Assembly (NCBI GenBank): GCA_035578175.1
Contig: JAQMRL010000022.1
Coordinates: forward strand, 4,038,001-4,102,000
Source of the DNA: Catonia carolina
Lineage: Eukaryota; Arthropoda; Insecta; Hemiptera; Achilidae
Length of the DNA: 64,000 nt
Direction of reading: 5' to 3'
Position numbers and translations under genes: made by a program. Below the pieces are notes generated by a model. The model worked only from the letters and a program-made list of their open reading frames with translations. It had not been told where the DNA came from and made no database searches. This document shows, one piece after another, positions 45,526 to 56,942 of the stretch (within the stretch, counting starts at the first letter, position 1; each line of letters begins with the position of its first letter).

Positions 45526-45830
45526 AGAAATACGGAAGTGTTGGAAAGAATTGGTAAACAGGCGGAGATCTTACACAAGATTAAGGTCCGTAAATTACAA
45601 TACTTTGCTCATGTGATGAGGAATGAGAAGTATAGAATCCTCCAACTGGTGATGCAAGGAAAAATCGAGGGAAGGAGACAACCCGGCCGTAGGAAGACGT
45701 CTTGGATCAAGAACCTCAGAGAGTGGTATGGGAGTAGTACAAGTGAACTATTTAGAGCAGGCGTCTCCAAGGTGCAGATAGCCATGATGATTGCTAATCT
45801 TCGTTAGAAGAATGCAACTACAAGAAGAAG
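45526..45830 (+). pseudogene. LINE reverse-transcriptase C-terminal fragment inside T-family
   Basis: The 89-residue frame 45538-45807 reads LERIGKQAEILHKIKVRKLQ, YFAHVMRNEKYRILQLVMQG, KIEGRRQPGRRKTSWIKNLR and EWYGSSTSELFRAGVSKVQI, ending AMMIANLR and a stop, then agaagaag. This is the extreme C-terminus of a LINE ORF2 (same lineage as 13.4 kb). It is still fully open, so it is younger than its relative. Breakpoints fall between tattacagcctta on the left and ccttag-aagttatg on the right, with no poly(A). Confidence 0.85.
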
Positions 45831-46109
45831 AAGCCATAGTAGCCTTAGAAGTTATGACAAAAATGTATAAAAGTTATCGGGAATAAAAAGATCAACAACT
45901 TTTATTTCAAACGTTTTTCTTTACAGAGACTATTTTAGCGTAAATTGGTGATTTTCCGCAGTTTAACATTGATTGATTTTAATTTTGCTTCATTCACTCA
46001 TGATTAAAATTAGATAATTTTCATTTACCGTTGTTTACTTATGATGAAATTAAGGTTATAATTATGGGCTTTTACATTGGCACGAGAAAGTCGTGTGTTT
46101 CACACCAGA

Positions 46110-48285
46110 TTTTTTTTTTTTTTGTATAAATCCAACGATAGCGCCCAGGAAAGTAAATAAGTATTTCGGAAGTAAGTTTCGAAATAAGTATTGTATTTCG
46201 GAAATTATTACTGAACTGTTTTTGGTGTCAAATGTAAGAAATAATTACCTAGTACTGAATAAATTATTAATATTTTATTAATTACTTTGAAACTAGCAAT
46301 TTTGTCCAGACAAAGGATATCGCGTTTATTTGATAACAAAGGGAGAGGGACATATCAAAATATTATGTATCACTGTCACCTACATTAGGCCTACTTCAGA
46401 CTGCACACATTTTCATGATAAATGAAACAAGCGTAATAAATATTACGTAACAGTATAAAATTGTAGTATTTATAAAATATGTATGTTTATGTGAATAAAA
46501 GCAAATGTGTTTCTAAGTTATTATGAATGTCACTCAAAACCATAACGAATATAACAGAACATAATAGGCTGTAACATAAATATCATTTTATTTAAAAAAA
46601 TCCTATTAAACCCTCACACTCTTAAATTTTCCGATATCTGGCCGTAGGCACAATGCTAAAAATTTACAAGAATTGAACTTGTTTATTTGGTTGAAGGAGA
46701 CATCGCGAAAAACTCATCTTTATGTATACTGCAAAATTAACTGAAAAATAACATAATAGAGTAGGTCTACTTAAGTGCACGTACTATGTGACATTTCTCG
46801 TTAACAAACGCCGTGAGGGGAATTTTAGAGGAAGAAGTGGGAGTAGTAAAATCCGTTACCGCTCGCTGCGCTGTCTGATGAGTAACCAGTTCAACTAACT
46901 AATGATGCATAACATAAGAAAAAATCGTGACGTCACACATTTTTCGTGCGCGTTTTCCATCAAAACGACTCGGAATTTTAAAAAAATAAAAACTAATTTA
47001 GAATTCTGTTATTAATTTAAAGCCGGTAAAATTTTCAAATACTTTAATCGATGTTTAATTAAAGAATTGGCATTTAATAGGAAATCCCTTCATAAAAAGA
47101 AAACACAGTGGAAAATCGATTTTTTAAAAAGTAATCCGTATTTTAAAAGGTCTAGGGCACATGCTGTCCAAAAGCCGTCGAGAGAAATGAGTCCGTATAT
47201 GAGATTTGTGTGCAGCAACTTGACAGAAAATCGCGTTATTACAACCAGCGCTCAGCTGTATAGTTGAATCTTAAGAAAACTCATTCAATAACAGTTTCTA
47301 GTATAACTGAACTGCGACTGAAAGGAAACATTTTCAACTGAAAGAACCCCGACTTGAAAAAAAATATGAGATAATCTTCTTGAGATGTTGAGATATGAAT
47401 ATGAGATGCTACTAAAAATCTGAATGAAAATTTTTTACGACAAAAATTATCCCATTAGCATTAACAAAAGATAAAATACTATTTAGAAAGTAAACCATAA
47501 CATTACAAATGAGAGAAATTAAGTAATAATACTACTTTTTAGTAGTTACTTTACCGTACGAAGTAAAATTATAAAAGGCTTTTTTTTTAATAAAACACCG
47601 TTGTTTATACCAGCATGTTATTTACCGGAGAATTCAAAACAGTTCCAGGATTGAGATACGGAAAGCAGTATTTACATAACGAATTTGTGATTCTGACAGC
47701 AAAATTTTTTATAAGATCCCAAATTTTATTTCTACCAAGTAAACACAGACAATAAGTTCAGCTGAAATTTTGTCTGTTGTCATGCCTACAAAACGGGATC
47801 AAATTCAATGAATTTTGGCATTTAAGTTCTTAAGATGACTGGATTGAATTTTGGCTACTGATTTTTTATTATCGCCGAGAGATATAAGAAGGTGTTTCAA
47901 GGGAAGGGAGACTAAAATTATGAGTATTTCTGAAAAGTCTTTAAAAAAAATTACATTTAACCGAGGTAATGACAAAACTTTAAGGCAAAAATTTTCAATG
48001 TAATATTGTTTATGTTCACGTATAATACAATGGATTTCCAATTGTATCGTTTGTAAAAGCAAACGAAATATAATAGATAACTCCCCTATACAAATAAATA
48101 TTTCTTATTAAGAAAACAATATCCAGAATTTTTTATTCGCATGTGTGATGATAGAAAATTTGTGATCAGAAGTATAGATAACGTATCTTATGAAATTGTG
48201 ATGTACTATCTTTCCTGGTTTTGATACATTTCTTTCATCTTCACTTAATCACCATACGTATATTTTCGATTAAGCATATGGCCTA
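46110..48285. other. AT-rich DNA, nothing recognised
   Basis: No gene or repeat match. One palindromic CRE-like tgacgtca lies at about 46929-46936; alone it means little. Frames at 47067-47267 and 47805-48062 have no known motif. Confidence 0.4.
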
Positions 48286-48295
48286 ATTTTCGAAA

Positions 48296-48545
48296 AAGAA
48301 GGTTCCGTGGTTCAAATCCTAGTAAAGGTATTTACTTTTATACGGATTTGAGTACTAGACTGTGGTTACCGGTGTACTTTGATGGTTGGGGTTCAATTAA
48401 CCATACGCTCTCAGGAATGGTCGGCTTGAGTCTGTACAAGACTACAACTCATTTACAGGTCAAACACATATTATAGAATCACAGGGTTGATTTTTGTTCT
48501 TAAATTAAACAGATTGCAACGTAAAACACATTAGGGATTAAAAAA
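48296..48545 (+). repeat. SINE-D, 5'-truncated
   Basis: Starts just before the B box (gtggttcaaatcctagtaaa), continues with acttttatacggatttgagt, gatggttggggttcaattaa, caggaatggtcggcttgag and gtctgtacaagactacaact, and ends aaaacacattagggattaaa. The A box is absent. Confidence 0.85.
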
Positions 48546-48699
48546 GGATATGGTGCGCGCACATATAAAATTAATAATACAACCTTGGCTACGTAGATTC
48601 TATGAAACAAATAATCTAACTTCCTTCAACGTTCAAAGTACTTTAATTTTTCATAATTCGTAAAAAGCCGTTGGTGTGATATTTACTAATTGTATGAAA

Positions 48700-49085
48700 T
48701 AAAATGTTACATAATTATAGAGTTAAATCAATTGGACACGTTAAATAAACATAATATTATTAGGTCAAATATTTTTGTACTAGCATTCTTTACGAAAAAA
48801 CAATCTATTGATTCGAAAACTTTATTATGTTCCTTAGAATTGACATCCTGCCTGAACACACCAGGAACTACAGTTAATCCGTCACCAACTGGACCGGGAG
48901 CATGGTCAGAATACATATCGAATCGGATGGTCAGAGGAATAATTAATTTACGTAAAAAAATTAGTATTCAATTAAGAATATTGCTTACAGTACTATCACA
49001 TTTATACTATAATCAAAAAATAATGTTAAGAGAAATTAAAGTGAAAAGTTGTGTACAGTACTTTACCACTAAAATAGTATAAAGG
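48700..49085. other. coding-like patch, function unknown
   Basis: Around 48838-48940 composition is richer in GC than its surroundings and both strands are open: plus 48690-49082 (130 residues, with LNTPGTTVNPSPTGPGAWSE) and minus 48728-48916 (62 residues, with YSDHAPGPVGDGLTVVPGVF). The minus peptide looks the more protein-like. No AG splice acceptor lies between the upstream stop and this peptide on the minus strand, which argues against a normal internal exon. I do not recognise it. Confidence 0.2.
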
Positions 49086-49089
49086 TACT

Positions 49090-49567
49090 TCTTAATGACG
49101 AATAACTCTGCAGTGACTGTTTAATCACAAGGAAATCGTATGTACTGGTGATAGTGTAAACAAATTGGAAAAGTAGTTTTCAGAACATATACGTCAACAA
49201 ACACATACGAATTGTTTTGTAAACACATAGTTTTGTCACAAAAACGTAGGAAAACAAGCCAGTTAGCGCATTCGTCTATTGTCAACAGCCTACTGACTAG
49301 CGTCTAGAAATAAACCTCCGATAACGTCATGATCGGACTAGCAGAGTGATATTGTACAACCACTACCCTACTAATTGTGTACATCACTACCCAAATCTGT
49401 AAGACAGCCTTAATGAGTACCGAATTGAGGTAAGACAATCTAACATGATTTGTAGATCTGTATACAACCGCCTGGTAAATACAATGGGAAGGAAAGTGTA
49501 CACACTCCCTCTATTTGGGACATTATTCTATCATTTGTGAAATTTCTTGCAATACTAATGTGTCATC
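49090..49567. other. spacer, no gene recognised
   Basis: Less AT-rich than most of the window between 49250 and 49510. A splice-donor-like gag|gtaagac is at about 49426. No open frame or repeat match supports a gene. Confidence 0.3.
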
Positions 49568-49865
49568 TATCATAATAATTTTTTTTTTTTTAATAAATAA
49601 TTACTATACACAATCAGTAAGAAGTTACTATAAGTGAATAACATAATACAAAATAACATGAAGGAGAGGGCTTCCATTAAAGCCCTTCCATAAAACAAAG
49701 CAACTAAAAATACATTGTATACAATTTAACTATTTTTTCCATTCTTAATTAATTGTTTTTAAGAGTCATAAAACATTTAACCTGTTAGTTATTTATGTAA
49801 ATTATTTTTTAATTTTTTGTTTAATTATTTTAGTGTGTTATTTTCTTTATTTAGTTTTTGTCTCT

Positions 49866-51965
49866 TTATAATCTGTCACGGAGATCCAAAACATGATGCC
49901 GTTTCAAACGTCTGGTGGTTTCACTATTGTCTAGTAAATTCAAAGCCAAATGATTTATATGCGATGACAATTTTACGTGATATTTTTCGCTGAGCCTTCT
50001 TATTTCTTCTTTAACAAATGGAATGTTTAAGTACTCGTGCACTTCAGTGTTTCTTGCATACCAAGGAGCATTTATCAAATTTCTTAATACTTTATTCTGA
50101 AACCTTTGAATAATATTTATATTACTGTTACTAGCAGTCCCCCATAGTTGAAGGCCGTATTTCCAGACAGGGCTGAGCATAGCTTTGTACACTGCTATTT
50201 TGTTTTCCAATGAGAGAGATGACTTTCTGCCTAGCAACCAATACAGTTTATTAAATTTCACATCTAATTCTTTGCGTTTCATCGTAATGTGTTTCTTCCA
50301 TGTTAATCTTTTGTCTAGGTGTAAACCTAAATATTTAACATCACTTTCTTGAGGCAATATTTCATCCAGTCGCACTGGAGGACAAACTCTCTGGTTCATG
50401 CTGAATGTGACATGACTAGACTTCGTTGTATTCACTTTTATTCGCCACTTCTGAAGCCACAACAAAATATCGTTTAATTGGTTCTGGAGTTTATCCGAAG
50501 CTGTATGCGGGTCTTCACAACAAGCCAGAATCGCTGTATCATCCGCAAAAGTAGCTGTAATTACACCTTCGGATTCGGGTACATCGGCAGTAAACAAAGC
50601 GTATAGTACTGGTCCAAGAACTGAACCCTGAGGCACTCCAGATTCAATGTTGTAAAAAGATGAAAGCTCCTCTTGAAATTTAACTTGAAAAACCCGATGT
50701 TCTAAGTATGATTTTAGTAGCAGATAAAAGGGTTGTGGTAAAAACATTTTTAATTTATATAACAGACCACAATGCCACACCTTATCAAATGCTTGCATGA
50801 CGTCCAAAAATGCTGCAGAACAATATTCTTTATTTTCTAAACATACAGTGATCGCATGAACAATCCTATGAACCTGTTCAGTTGTAGAATGGCCAGTTTG
50901 AAAACCAAACTGATGATCTGGTATCAGATTGAATTCGGTTAAAAGAGGTTTCAATCTCGTTAAAAATAATTTTTCAAACACTTTAGAAAGGACCGGCAAC
51001 AGGCTAATAGGTCTATAAGATGTAACATTACTAGCTGGTTTTCCAGGTTTTAGAATCATTATGATCTGAGAGTACTTCCATTGGGACGGATAATGGGTGG
51101 TTCGCAAAATTCCATTGAACAATGAAGCAAGAAATATCAAAGCTTTATTTGGAAGCTGCTGAAAAATTTTTGCAGTAATTAAATCATATCCAGGAGCTTT
51201 CTTAATATTAAGGCTATAGATGATATTTTTGATTTCTTGTATCGTAAAAGGTTTAATAGGCAGGCTCATCGGAAGAGGTGAGTTTAGAAATTCCAAAATG
51301 TCTTGATCGTCGGCGTTTTGCACTCCTGGATGAGGCTTAAAAACTAAAGAAAGGTGTTGTGCAAATAATTCTGCTTTTTGTTTATTATTTTTCGCCCAGC
51401 CACCATTGGCATCCCTGACAGCCGGAATAGTAAGAACAGGTCGGTTTAAGTACTTTGTAGCTTTCCAGAGAGAGTACCCATCCCTGTCAGAATTAGACAA
51501 ATTTTCAAGATGGTCTTTGAAAGTGTCATTTTTAATTTTAAGAAGCAGAAATTTTAGATCACGGGATGCCCTATTTAATGCAGTCTTGTCTATTGGATTC
51601 CTGCTGGCCTGCCAAACGCGGCGAAGTCTCCGTTTCTCCAGGATCTTGTTTTTTACCTCTCGGGGATAGTTGTAACCCTCAGGTACAGAAGCACTAACTA
51701 TAGGAGTTGCTTTCCGAGCTGCTCTCTGAACCAGAATATTAAAGTATTCCGTGGCACTATCAATATCATCTCCACATTTAAGCGGCACATTTAAATAAAT
51801 AACCTCGTCAATACATTGGCGAAATGCATCCCAATCGGTCCTGTTGTTATAAAGACTAGGAGGTTTTTGTTTCTTTATTACATGAGTGCTGATTGTTGCT
51901 ATCACTGGCGAGTGATCAGATGAACTATCGAAACAAGGTTCAACATCTACATAAAATTTTGACAA
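49866..51965 (-). pseudogene. Jockey LINE ORF2, reverse-transcriptase part
   Basis: 699 open residues. Residues 14-20 (SSSDHSPV) complete the endonuclease. Reverse-transcriptase motifs follow in order: SYRPISLLPVLSKVFEKLF (~316), HQFGFQTGHST (~351), AAFLDVMQAFDKVW with catalytic D388, SGVPQGSVLGPVLYALF (~443) and the box FADD (473-476) in place of YADD, usual in this clade. A thumb-like part with KYLGLHLDKRLTW comes next, then the C-terminal AMLSPVWKYGLQLWG and FQNKVLRNLINAPWYARN. There is no RNase H domain, as in Jockey. Full length together with the endonuclease part is about 890 residues, normal for the clade. The only lesion is the frameshift at its 5' border. Confidence 0.93.
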
Positions 51966-52546
51966 GTTTTTACTGACGAAAAATCTAATAAGTCCGGAAT
52001 TTTATTAACCGCCGTGGGCCAATATGTCGGTTGTCCTGTTGAAAATATATTTAAATTATTAGCATCTGTACAAAGTTTCAAAGCTCTACCTCGTGGGGTA
52101 GTGAGACGGCAACCCCAATTTACATTTTTAGAATTCCAATCGCCTCCTGAAAGAAAACGACAGCCTAATGTTTGAAAGTAATCATGAAACATGTCTTTAT
52201 TAATACGATGCCGGGGTGGACAATAGACCGATGATACCATTAAGTCACCGTGCCAATCTTGAATTTGAATGGATGTTGCCTGAATATGAGGAGTCTTATA
52301 ATCCGGCATTACACAATGTTTTAATGTATTCTTAATAATTATAGCTGTTCCGCCGTGCGCAGTTCCATCTGGATGTTGAGTTTCATAAAATGAAAAACCA
52401 GACATTTTAAAATAATTTTTATCAGTAAAATGTGTCTCAGATATTAAAAAAATATCAAGATTATTCATATTAATAAAAGTTTGAACTTCCTGGCTGCGAT
52501 GAGACAAGCCATTTATATTCCAAAGCCCTATTCGCAGACTAATCAT
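51947..52546 (-). pseudogene. Jockey LINE ORF2, endonuclease part
   Basis: 199 residues, the apurinic-type endonuclease that nicks target DNA for reverse transcription. Catalytic and metal positions are visible: N10 in GLWNINGL, E37 in LISETHF, D136 and N138 in GGDWNSKN. The final SDH motif is not in this frame but at the start of the next one, because a base is missing in a run of five A (plus strand, about 51975-51980; six would keep the frame). The Met at 52546 overlaps the ORF1 stop by ATGA, so ORF2 is probably translated by reinitiation. As written in this window ORF2 is broken; a sequencing or assembly error in the homopolymer is a real alternative. Confidence 0.9.
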
Positions 52547-53811
52547 TTACATAGTTTATTAATGACTGTCGACAAAAGGCCCATTAAAGTCCCCATTTGT
52601 TGAACCAATATTTCTATCTGCTGCGATAATTTTTGTAGCCGCTCGTCAGAAGAGCTAGTATTATTTTTCAATACCTCGGCGTAAGTATGATTTTGATCTT
52701 CCGACACAGATCGACGTTGAGGTAAACGACCTACATTAGGTAAGGCATTGGGCTTGAAGTAAACATTTTTAGGCATTTCTTCCACTACACGTTGATGATC
52801 TTTGTTATTACGTTTCCCCTTAGACTTACACGCTAAAATTTCCTTATATACACGGCAACCTTTGTAATTAGCAGGATGTTCCTCTAAGCAAAGAGCACAT
52901 GTTGGTGGAGACTTGTCAGTTTTTGGACAATCGCTCGTATTGTGCGCTTGAGCACATTTCACACATCTGTACGGACGCATACAATTATTTTTAGTATGCC
53001 CATACTGTTGACAGCGCACGCACTGAACTATGGAATTATTTTTACGCGGAGGTTCGAATTTAACCACACAATTAGAAATATATTTAATGTCAAAAATTTC
53101 TTTATTGTCTCTTGGTTCTAGATTGACAAAAAACATTGGAAGTGGTAATTTAGTCTTATAATGGCGAACATTAATAATACTACCTTTTATTGTATGTCCA
53201 CATTTTTCTATCTCCTCTTTTATAATCTCAACAGGAGTAGAATAGTGCAAGTTTTTGAGCACAACTCTGTACGCTTTCTCATCCTTTCTTGTGAAAGTGT
53301 GTCCTATTAAATTTTCCTTTCGGATTATATCTATAAGTGTCTTATAAATTTCTATTTGCTGAGACATAATTCGCAATTGCTTACCGTTAATGACTTTAAT
53401 TGAATAATCATTTTTTGAAACCTCAGATTCAAACAACTCTGTTAGTTTCACAATATCTGTGATACCGTATAACATAATCGGCGGAGGTTTCACAGATTTT
53501 TTTGATGCCAACTGATCTTCAATCCCTTCCATTTGTAGATTACTGAACTTATTTTTAAGTTCCACCTCACATAACATATCATTTGTTAACCTGGGCGTTC
53601 GTTTAGTACGTAAAACAGGTATAGTGTGCCATTGCGATATATTTTCTTCTTCAACAGAATCACAGCTGTTATATAAATTCAATTCTATTTTCCGCGACTG
53701 TTTCCGTGGGTCTCTGCTCGAAGGAGGAGAAGAAGAAGGACGCTTGATACCGCCCGCCATTTGTACAATTGAATTGTCATCTGCTATAACAGCGTCTTTC
53801 ACAGCTGACAT
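52543..53811 (-). CDS. Jockey LINE ORF1, gag-like nucleic-acid-binding protein
   Basis: 422 residues. In this family ORF1 coats the LINE RNA and carries it as a ribonucleoprotein. Residues 1-110 are Ser/Pro/Lys-rich and probably disordered. Residues ~160-260 match in layout the RNA-binding-like fold and PRE_C2HC region that precedes the knuckles (VVLKNLHYSTPVEIIKEEIE). Three zinc knuckles follow: C264-C267-H272-C277, C283-C286-H290-C295 and C305-C308-H312-C319. The last ~100 residues include a Leu/Gln heptad-like tail (LQKLSQQIEILVQQMG) that may multimerise. The start at 53811 is the first Met after the 5' UTR. Its stop overlaps the ORF2 start as ATGA. No frameshift or stop interrupts it. Confidence 0.92.
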   Translation of the reverse strand: MSAVKDAVIADDNSIVQMAGGIKRPSSSPPSSRDPRKQSRKIELNLYNSCDSVEEENISQWHTIPVLRTKRTPRLTNDMLCEVELKNKFSNLQMEGIEDQLASKKSVKPPPIMLYGITDIVKLTELFESEVSKNDYSIKVINGKQLRIMSQQIEIYKTLIDIIRKENLIGHTFTRKDEKAYRVVLKNLHYSTPVEIIKEEIEKCGHTIKGSIINVRHYKTKLPLPMFFVNLEPRDNKEIFDIKYISNCVVKFEPPRKNNSIVQCVRCQQYGHTKNNCMRPYRCVKCAQAHNTSDCPKTDKSPPTCALCLEEHPANYKGCRVYKEILACKSKGKRNNKDHQRVVEEMPKNVYFKPNALPNVGRLPQRRSVSEDQNHTYAEVLKNNTSSSDERLQKLSQQIEILVQQMGTLMGLLSTVINKLCK

Positions 53812-54097
53812 GGTTGCAGCTCACAAGCAATCAGCTGATCGCAAGCAATCAGCTGTTCCTGAACTTTTTTGATCAGATAGATAAATCGTCAACAATAGGT
53901 TATAAATTGCAAACACAAAATTAAATAATTTAACAAAACAAATAAAACAAAATTAAATCATATTTGATAAATTAGGTAGTCATTGACTTACATAATCACA
54001 TTTTCTAGTAGAAACTCACTAATAGAAAAAAAAACTTTAAATAATTAGCACAGAAAAGTTTACACGTCTTGCTACTTACACTGCCTTATGTATCTTT
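53812..54097 (-). promoter_or_regulatory. Jockey LINE 5' UTR
   Basis: 286 bp between the likely 5' target duplication and the ORF1 start. In Jockey elements this region carries an internal pol II promoter; I cannot point to its core motifs here. Two nearly identical copies of caatcagctgat/caagcaatcagctg lie next to the start codon (53827-53860). Confidence 0.5.
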
Positions 54098-54109
54098 TAT
54101 CATAATAAT

Positions 54110-54575
54110 AATGAAGGTGACTAATTTAATGCCTCTTACCAGTTGCTCTTAAGAGGATCTGCACCCCATCTAGGTCGAAGCAGCAACCCCTTTCCATCTA
54201 GCCCCGGTGCTCCACCCTCTACACGCCCTTCGTATTATTATTCGAGGCTGTAATCTGGTAATATTTCCGTATTTAGATGAATTTTATTTGTTACCTTTAC
54301 TGCACACTTATACTAAATTTTAGTCCCGACTTATCGTGAAAGAGGGAGAAATAAAAATTACGTATTAAGAGGTCGTATAATACCCCTTTTAAACCCCATT
54401 AAGACTAATTTGTTTTTTTTTTAGTTTTTAATGTGTTCAATACGTATGCAAAATTTCAGCTTTCCAACTTGTTCAGAAGATGGAGAACTAATAATCGGTT
54501 TATAGGGGATGAATTTAGTTTTTTTATATTAGAGTTTCAATAATTTTAATAGTAAATAATAATAATTTTAATAGA
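54110..54575. other. spacer
   Basis: A GC-richer patch at 54140-54240 (ctgcaccccatctaggtcga, then ccctttccatctagccccgg) is not repeated elsewhere in the window. No gene recognised. Confidence 0.3.
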
Positions 54576-54579
54576 AGAG

Positions 54580-54925
54580 GATAGAAGCTTTTGAAATGTG
54601 ATGTTATAGGAAAATGTTAAAGATTAGGAGGGTGGACAAAACAAGTAATTTAGAGGTTCTTAAATGAGTGGATGAAAAAAAGTATATGGAAATATCTTAC
54701 CAGAAGAAGGGATAGGGTAGTGGGGCATATCTTAAGACATCCAGGTTTTGGTCTATCAATAACTGAGGGTAATACTGAGGGAGAGAATTGTAGGGGGAGG
54801 CAAAGGTTAGAATATGTAAAGCAAATTACAAAAGATGTAGGGTGTTACAGGTATGTACATAAGAAACTACTTGCACAAGATAGAACAGTTTGGAGAACTG
54901 CATCAAACCAGTTGAAAGACTGATG
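54580..54925 (+). pseudogene. LINE reverse-transcriptase C-terminus
   Basis: Starts RIEAFEM (54583), continues with YRKMLKIRRVDK in another frame, and then an 83-residue frame (54672-54923): MKKSIWKYLTRRRDRVVGHI, LRHPGFGLSITEGNTEGENC, RGRQRLEYVKQITKDVGCYR, ending RTVWRTASNQLKD and a stop, then gatgacaaaaaa. It is the same lineage as the split copy at 30.16-30.93 kb and shows the true C-terminus that the other copy lost. 5'-truncated. Confidence 0.8.
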
Positions 54926-56757
54926 ACAAAAAAATTAATAGTATATGGAGAATTTCAGCTTTCTACATTTTCTGGAACTGGGTAAAAACTCATAATCGCA
55001 CCTGTAGATAATGTAACCCCTTTTCACCTCTTAGAACTTAAGAAAATAAATTTTGAAAAATCCTTTCTCAGTAGGCGCCAACACGCCTATAGAAAGCTAC
55101 ATTGGTATCCCACCTATTGATATTAAATAGATTATAAACCATAAATAATTCAAAGGCTTATAATAATTTCAATAATAATATTTGAAACTTAATTAACTGG
55201 AGTAAAAGTCAAAATTTATAAACTTTTCTATGTAAAGTACAAGCTACTTACAAATGAGAAAAGATGCAGTATATAATATGTAATTGTAATTAAATAACCA
55301 TTACTCACCCATTTTAAGGAAAAGTAAACAATAAAAACCTCTTTCATAAAAAAAAACCCAGTAGTTACAACAAGTTATATTTTACATATACTACAGCATT
55401 TTACAACATTATGATAAACAAAAATCAAAAATCCAATAAAGAGAGATTGTTAAGTATAACCTAAACCCTTAACAAGATATTAAGAGGAAAAACAATCAGC
55501 CAACCTATCTCCCCAAGTTAAAGCTTTTCTTTATAATACAAAATAAACATGAAGTACTAGTTTTTATTTGTTTTTCTAAGAACTGCGTGAAAAAATTTCA
55601 TTAAGTCGAGAGGAAAATCTTGAATAAAAAAAACAGCTTTTTCAAAGAAATTTCATTATTTTATAATTAAATCGGTAGAACTAAACAATTTTCACTGCAT
55701 GTACAAAATATATATACACATTATATACCTAATTTAAAAACTGTAATAGGAGGCTCCCAGAAATAATTAGATTTTTTTTTAAGCTGATGTTTATACATTT
55801 GGGAAATGTAATTTATCGACAACCATCCACTTCATTTAAATTTTTACTGTTATTTCTCACATATCATTGTTTTAAATTTGAATGTGGACACCTATTGGAG
55901 CGTGTTCTTGTTCGGCTGTTAGCTTATTACCTAACAAAGTTGTTCATACAACAAATTTTACTTAAATCCTTATAGAGATTGTCAACCAGCTAACTGATTA
56001 GGCTAGTCTGAAGGGACATTTTAATTCCAAAATAAAATGTACTGTGGTATAAATTCATAGAATTATAGAAACAAGAGAAGAAATGATTTTTTTTGAGGGA
56101 AATTACTTTTTTTAAATACCTCATTAAAATCAATAAACACCAATACAAAGAAAAGTCACTACAATACAACGGAAAAAAAATAAAGTTTTCACAAACAAAA
56201 ATAATTCATGTTCGTTAAAACTCAGTCCAAAAACAAATACGCACGGCACTTCTGTCAAAAAAAGCTTGTAATATTAGTCAAGTGTTATAAATTCCATGAG
56301 TTCAACAATGATGGCTGTTACACCTGACAGACTAAGTTACTCCTTTATTCAGTTGTTTAAAAATTACTAAAAGGAAGAATAAAAACTTTAAATAATTTTC
56401 AAAAACAAAATGGTTTAAGAACCTATCTATACTTTAACCAATTCGTATAATAAAGGAAAATACTTATACCACAAATAAATTGCGGTACTGAATAATGAAA
56501 CAAAGAAAAACAAAAAATTAAACATTATAAACTTTGGACTAACATTATTATTCTTATAATACAATAAAAATGTAAATAGAAAGTAAAGTAAACAAAATAA
56601 TAAATTCATTTTTTTTTTTTTTAAATTCCATGCAAATTTTACAAAACTAGTAATACGTAAAGTATAGATTATGCAAAACACTATACAACAATTCAACCAT
56701 TACTTTACTACAAATACTTTATATTATTCACCACATTATACTATTATTGTTCAAATA
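54926..56757. other. AT-rich DNA, nothing recognised
   Basis: No gene or repeat match. Frames at 55787-55975 and 56427-56696 are hydrophobic and AT-driven, without known motifs. Confidence 0.4.
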
Positions 56758-56942
56758 ACGGGTGTTTTATTAAGGACGCAACCCTGATTATAACAAGATA
56801 GAAGTAATACATCGGTAAATTTTCTGTCCCGCAATCGGTATGGTGGCAACAGTGTACTCAAGGCCAACACCTAAGACAGTTAAAATATTCCAGTCAAGCA
56901 TTAGTGTGGTGACAGAAGTCGTTTCGTTATATTGTGTTAGCA

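Larger units (their letters stand above)
44360..46106 (-). repeat. T-family copy with two nested insertions
   Basis: Minus strand: tail at 44360 (tactttttttgccctata on the plus strand), head at about 46106 (reverse complement of gtgtgaaacacacgactttc). It is interrupted by a palindromic mariner derivative (44819-45358) and by a LINE tail (45526-45830). Without these it is about 900 bp, the family's full length. The CG tract at the fixed position is cgcgcgcgcac (44511-44521). Confidence 0.8.
49580..54097 (-). mobile_element. near-complete Jockey-clade LINE
   Basis: The element, ~4.5 kb, runs on the minus strand: 5' UTR (53812-54097), ORF1 (52543-53811), ORF2 in two frames (49866-52546), a ~275 bp 3' UTR and a poly(A) tail (T run at 49580-49591). 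TATCATAATAAT lies directly outside the tail (49568-49579) and again at 54098-54109, a likely 12 bp target duplication that also fixes the 5' end. Both ORFs and gene order (gag-like ORF1, then endonuclease plus reverse transcriptase) are those of Jockey elements. Apart from one frameshift it appears complete. Confidence 0.9.

Noticed and set aside
4141..46106. T-family as a CRISPR array or satellite
   Set aside because: Copies are dispersed, in both orientations, of differing length, and not arranged with regular spacers; the DNA is eukaryotic.
46925..46940. CRE-like tgacgtca as a regulatory site
   Set aside because: An isolated 8-mer with no promoter or gene nearby.
48728..48916. Host exon on the minus strand
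   Set aside because: No AG acceptor lies between the upstream in-frame stop and the peptide, and no known domain was recognised; kept only as a weak finding.
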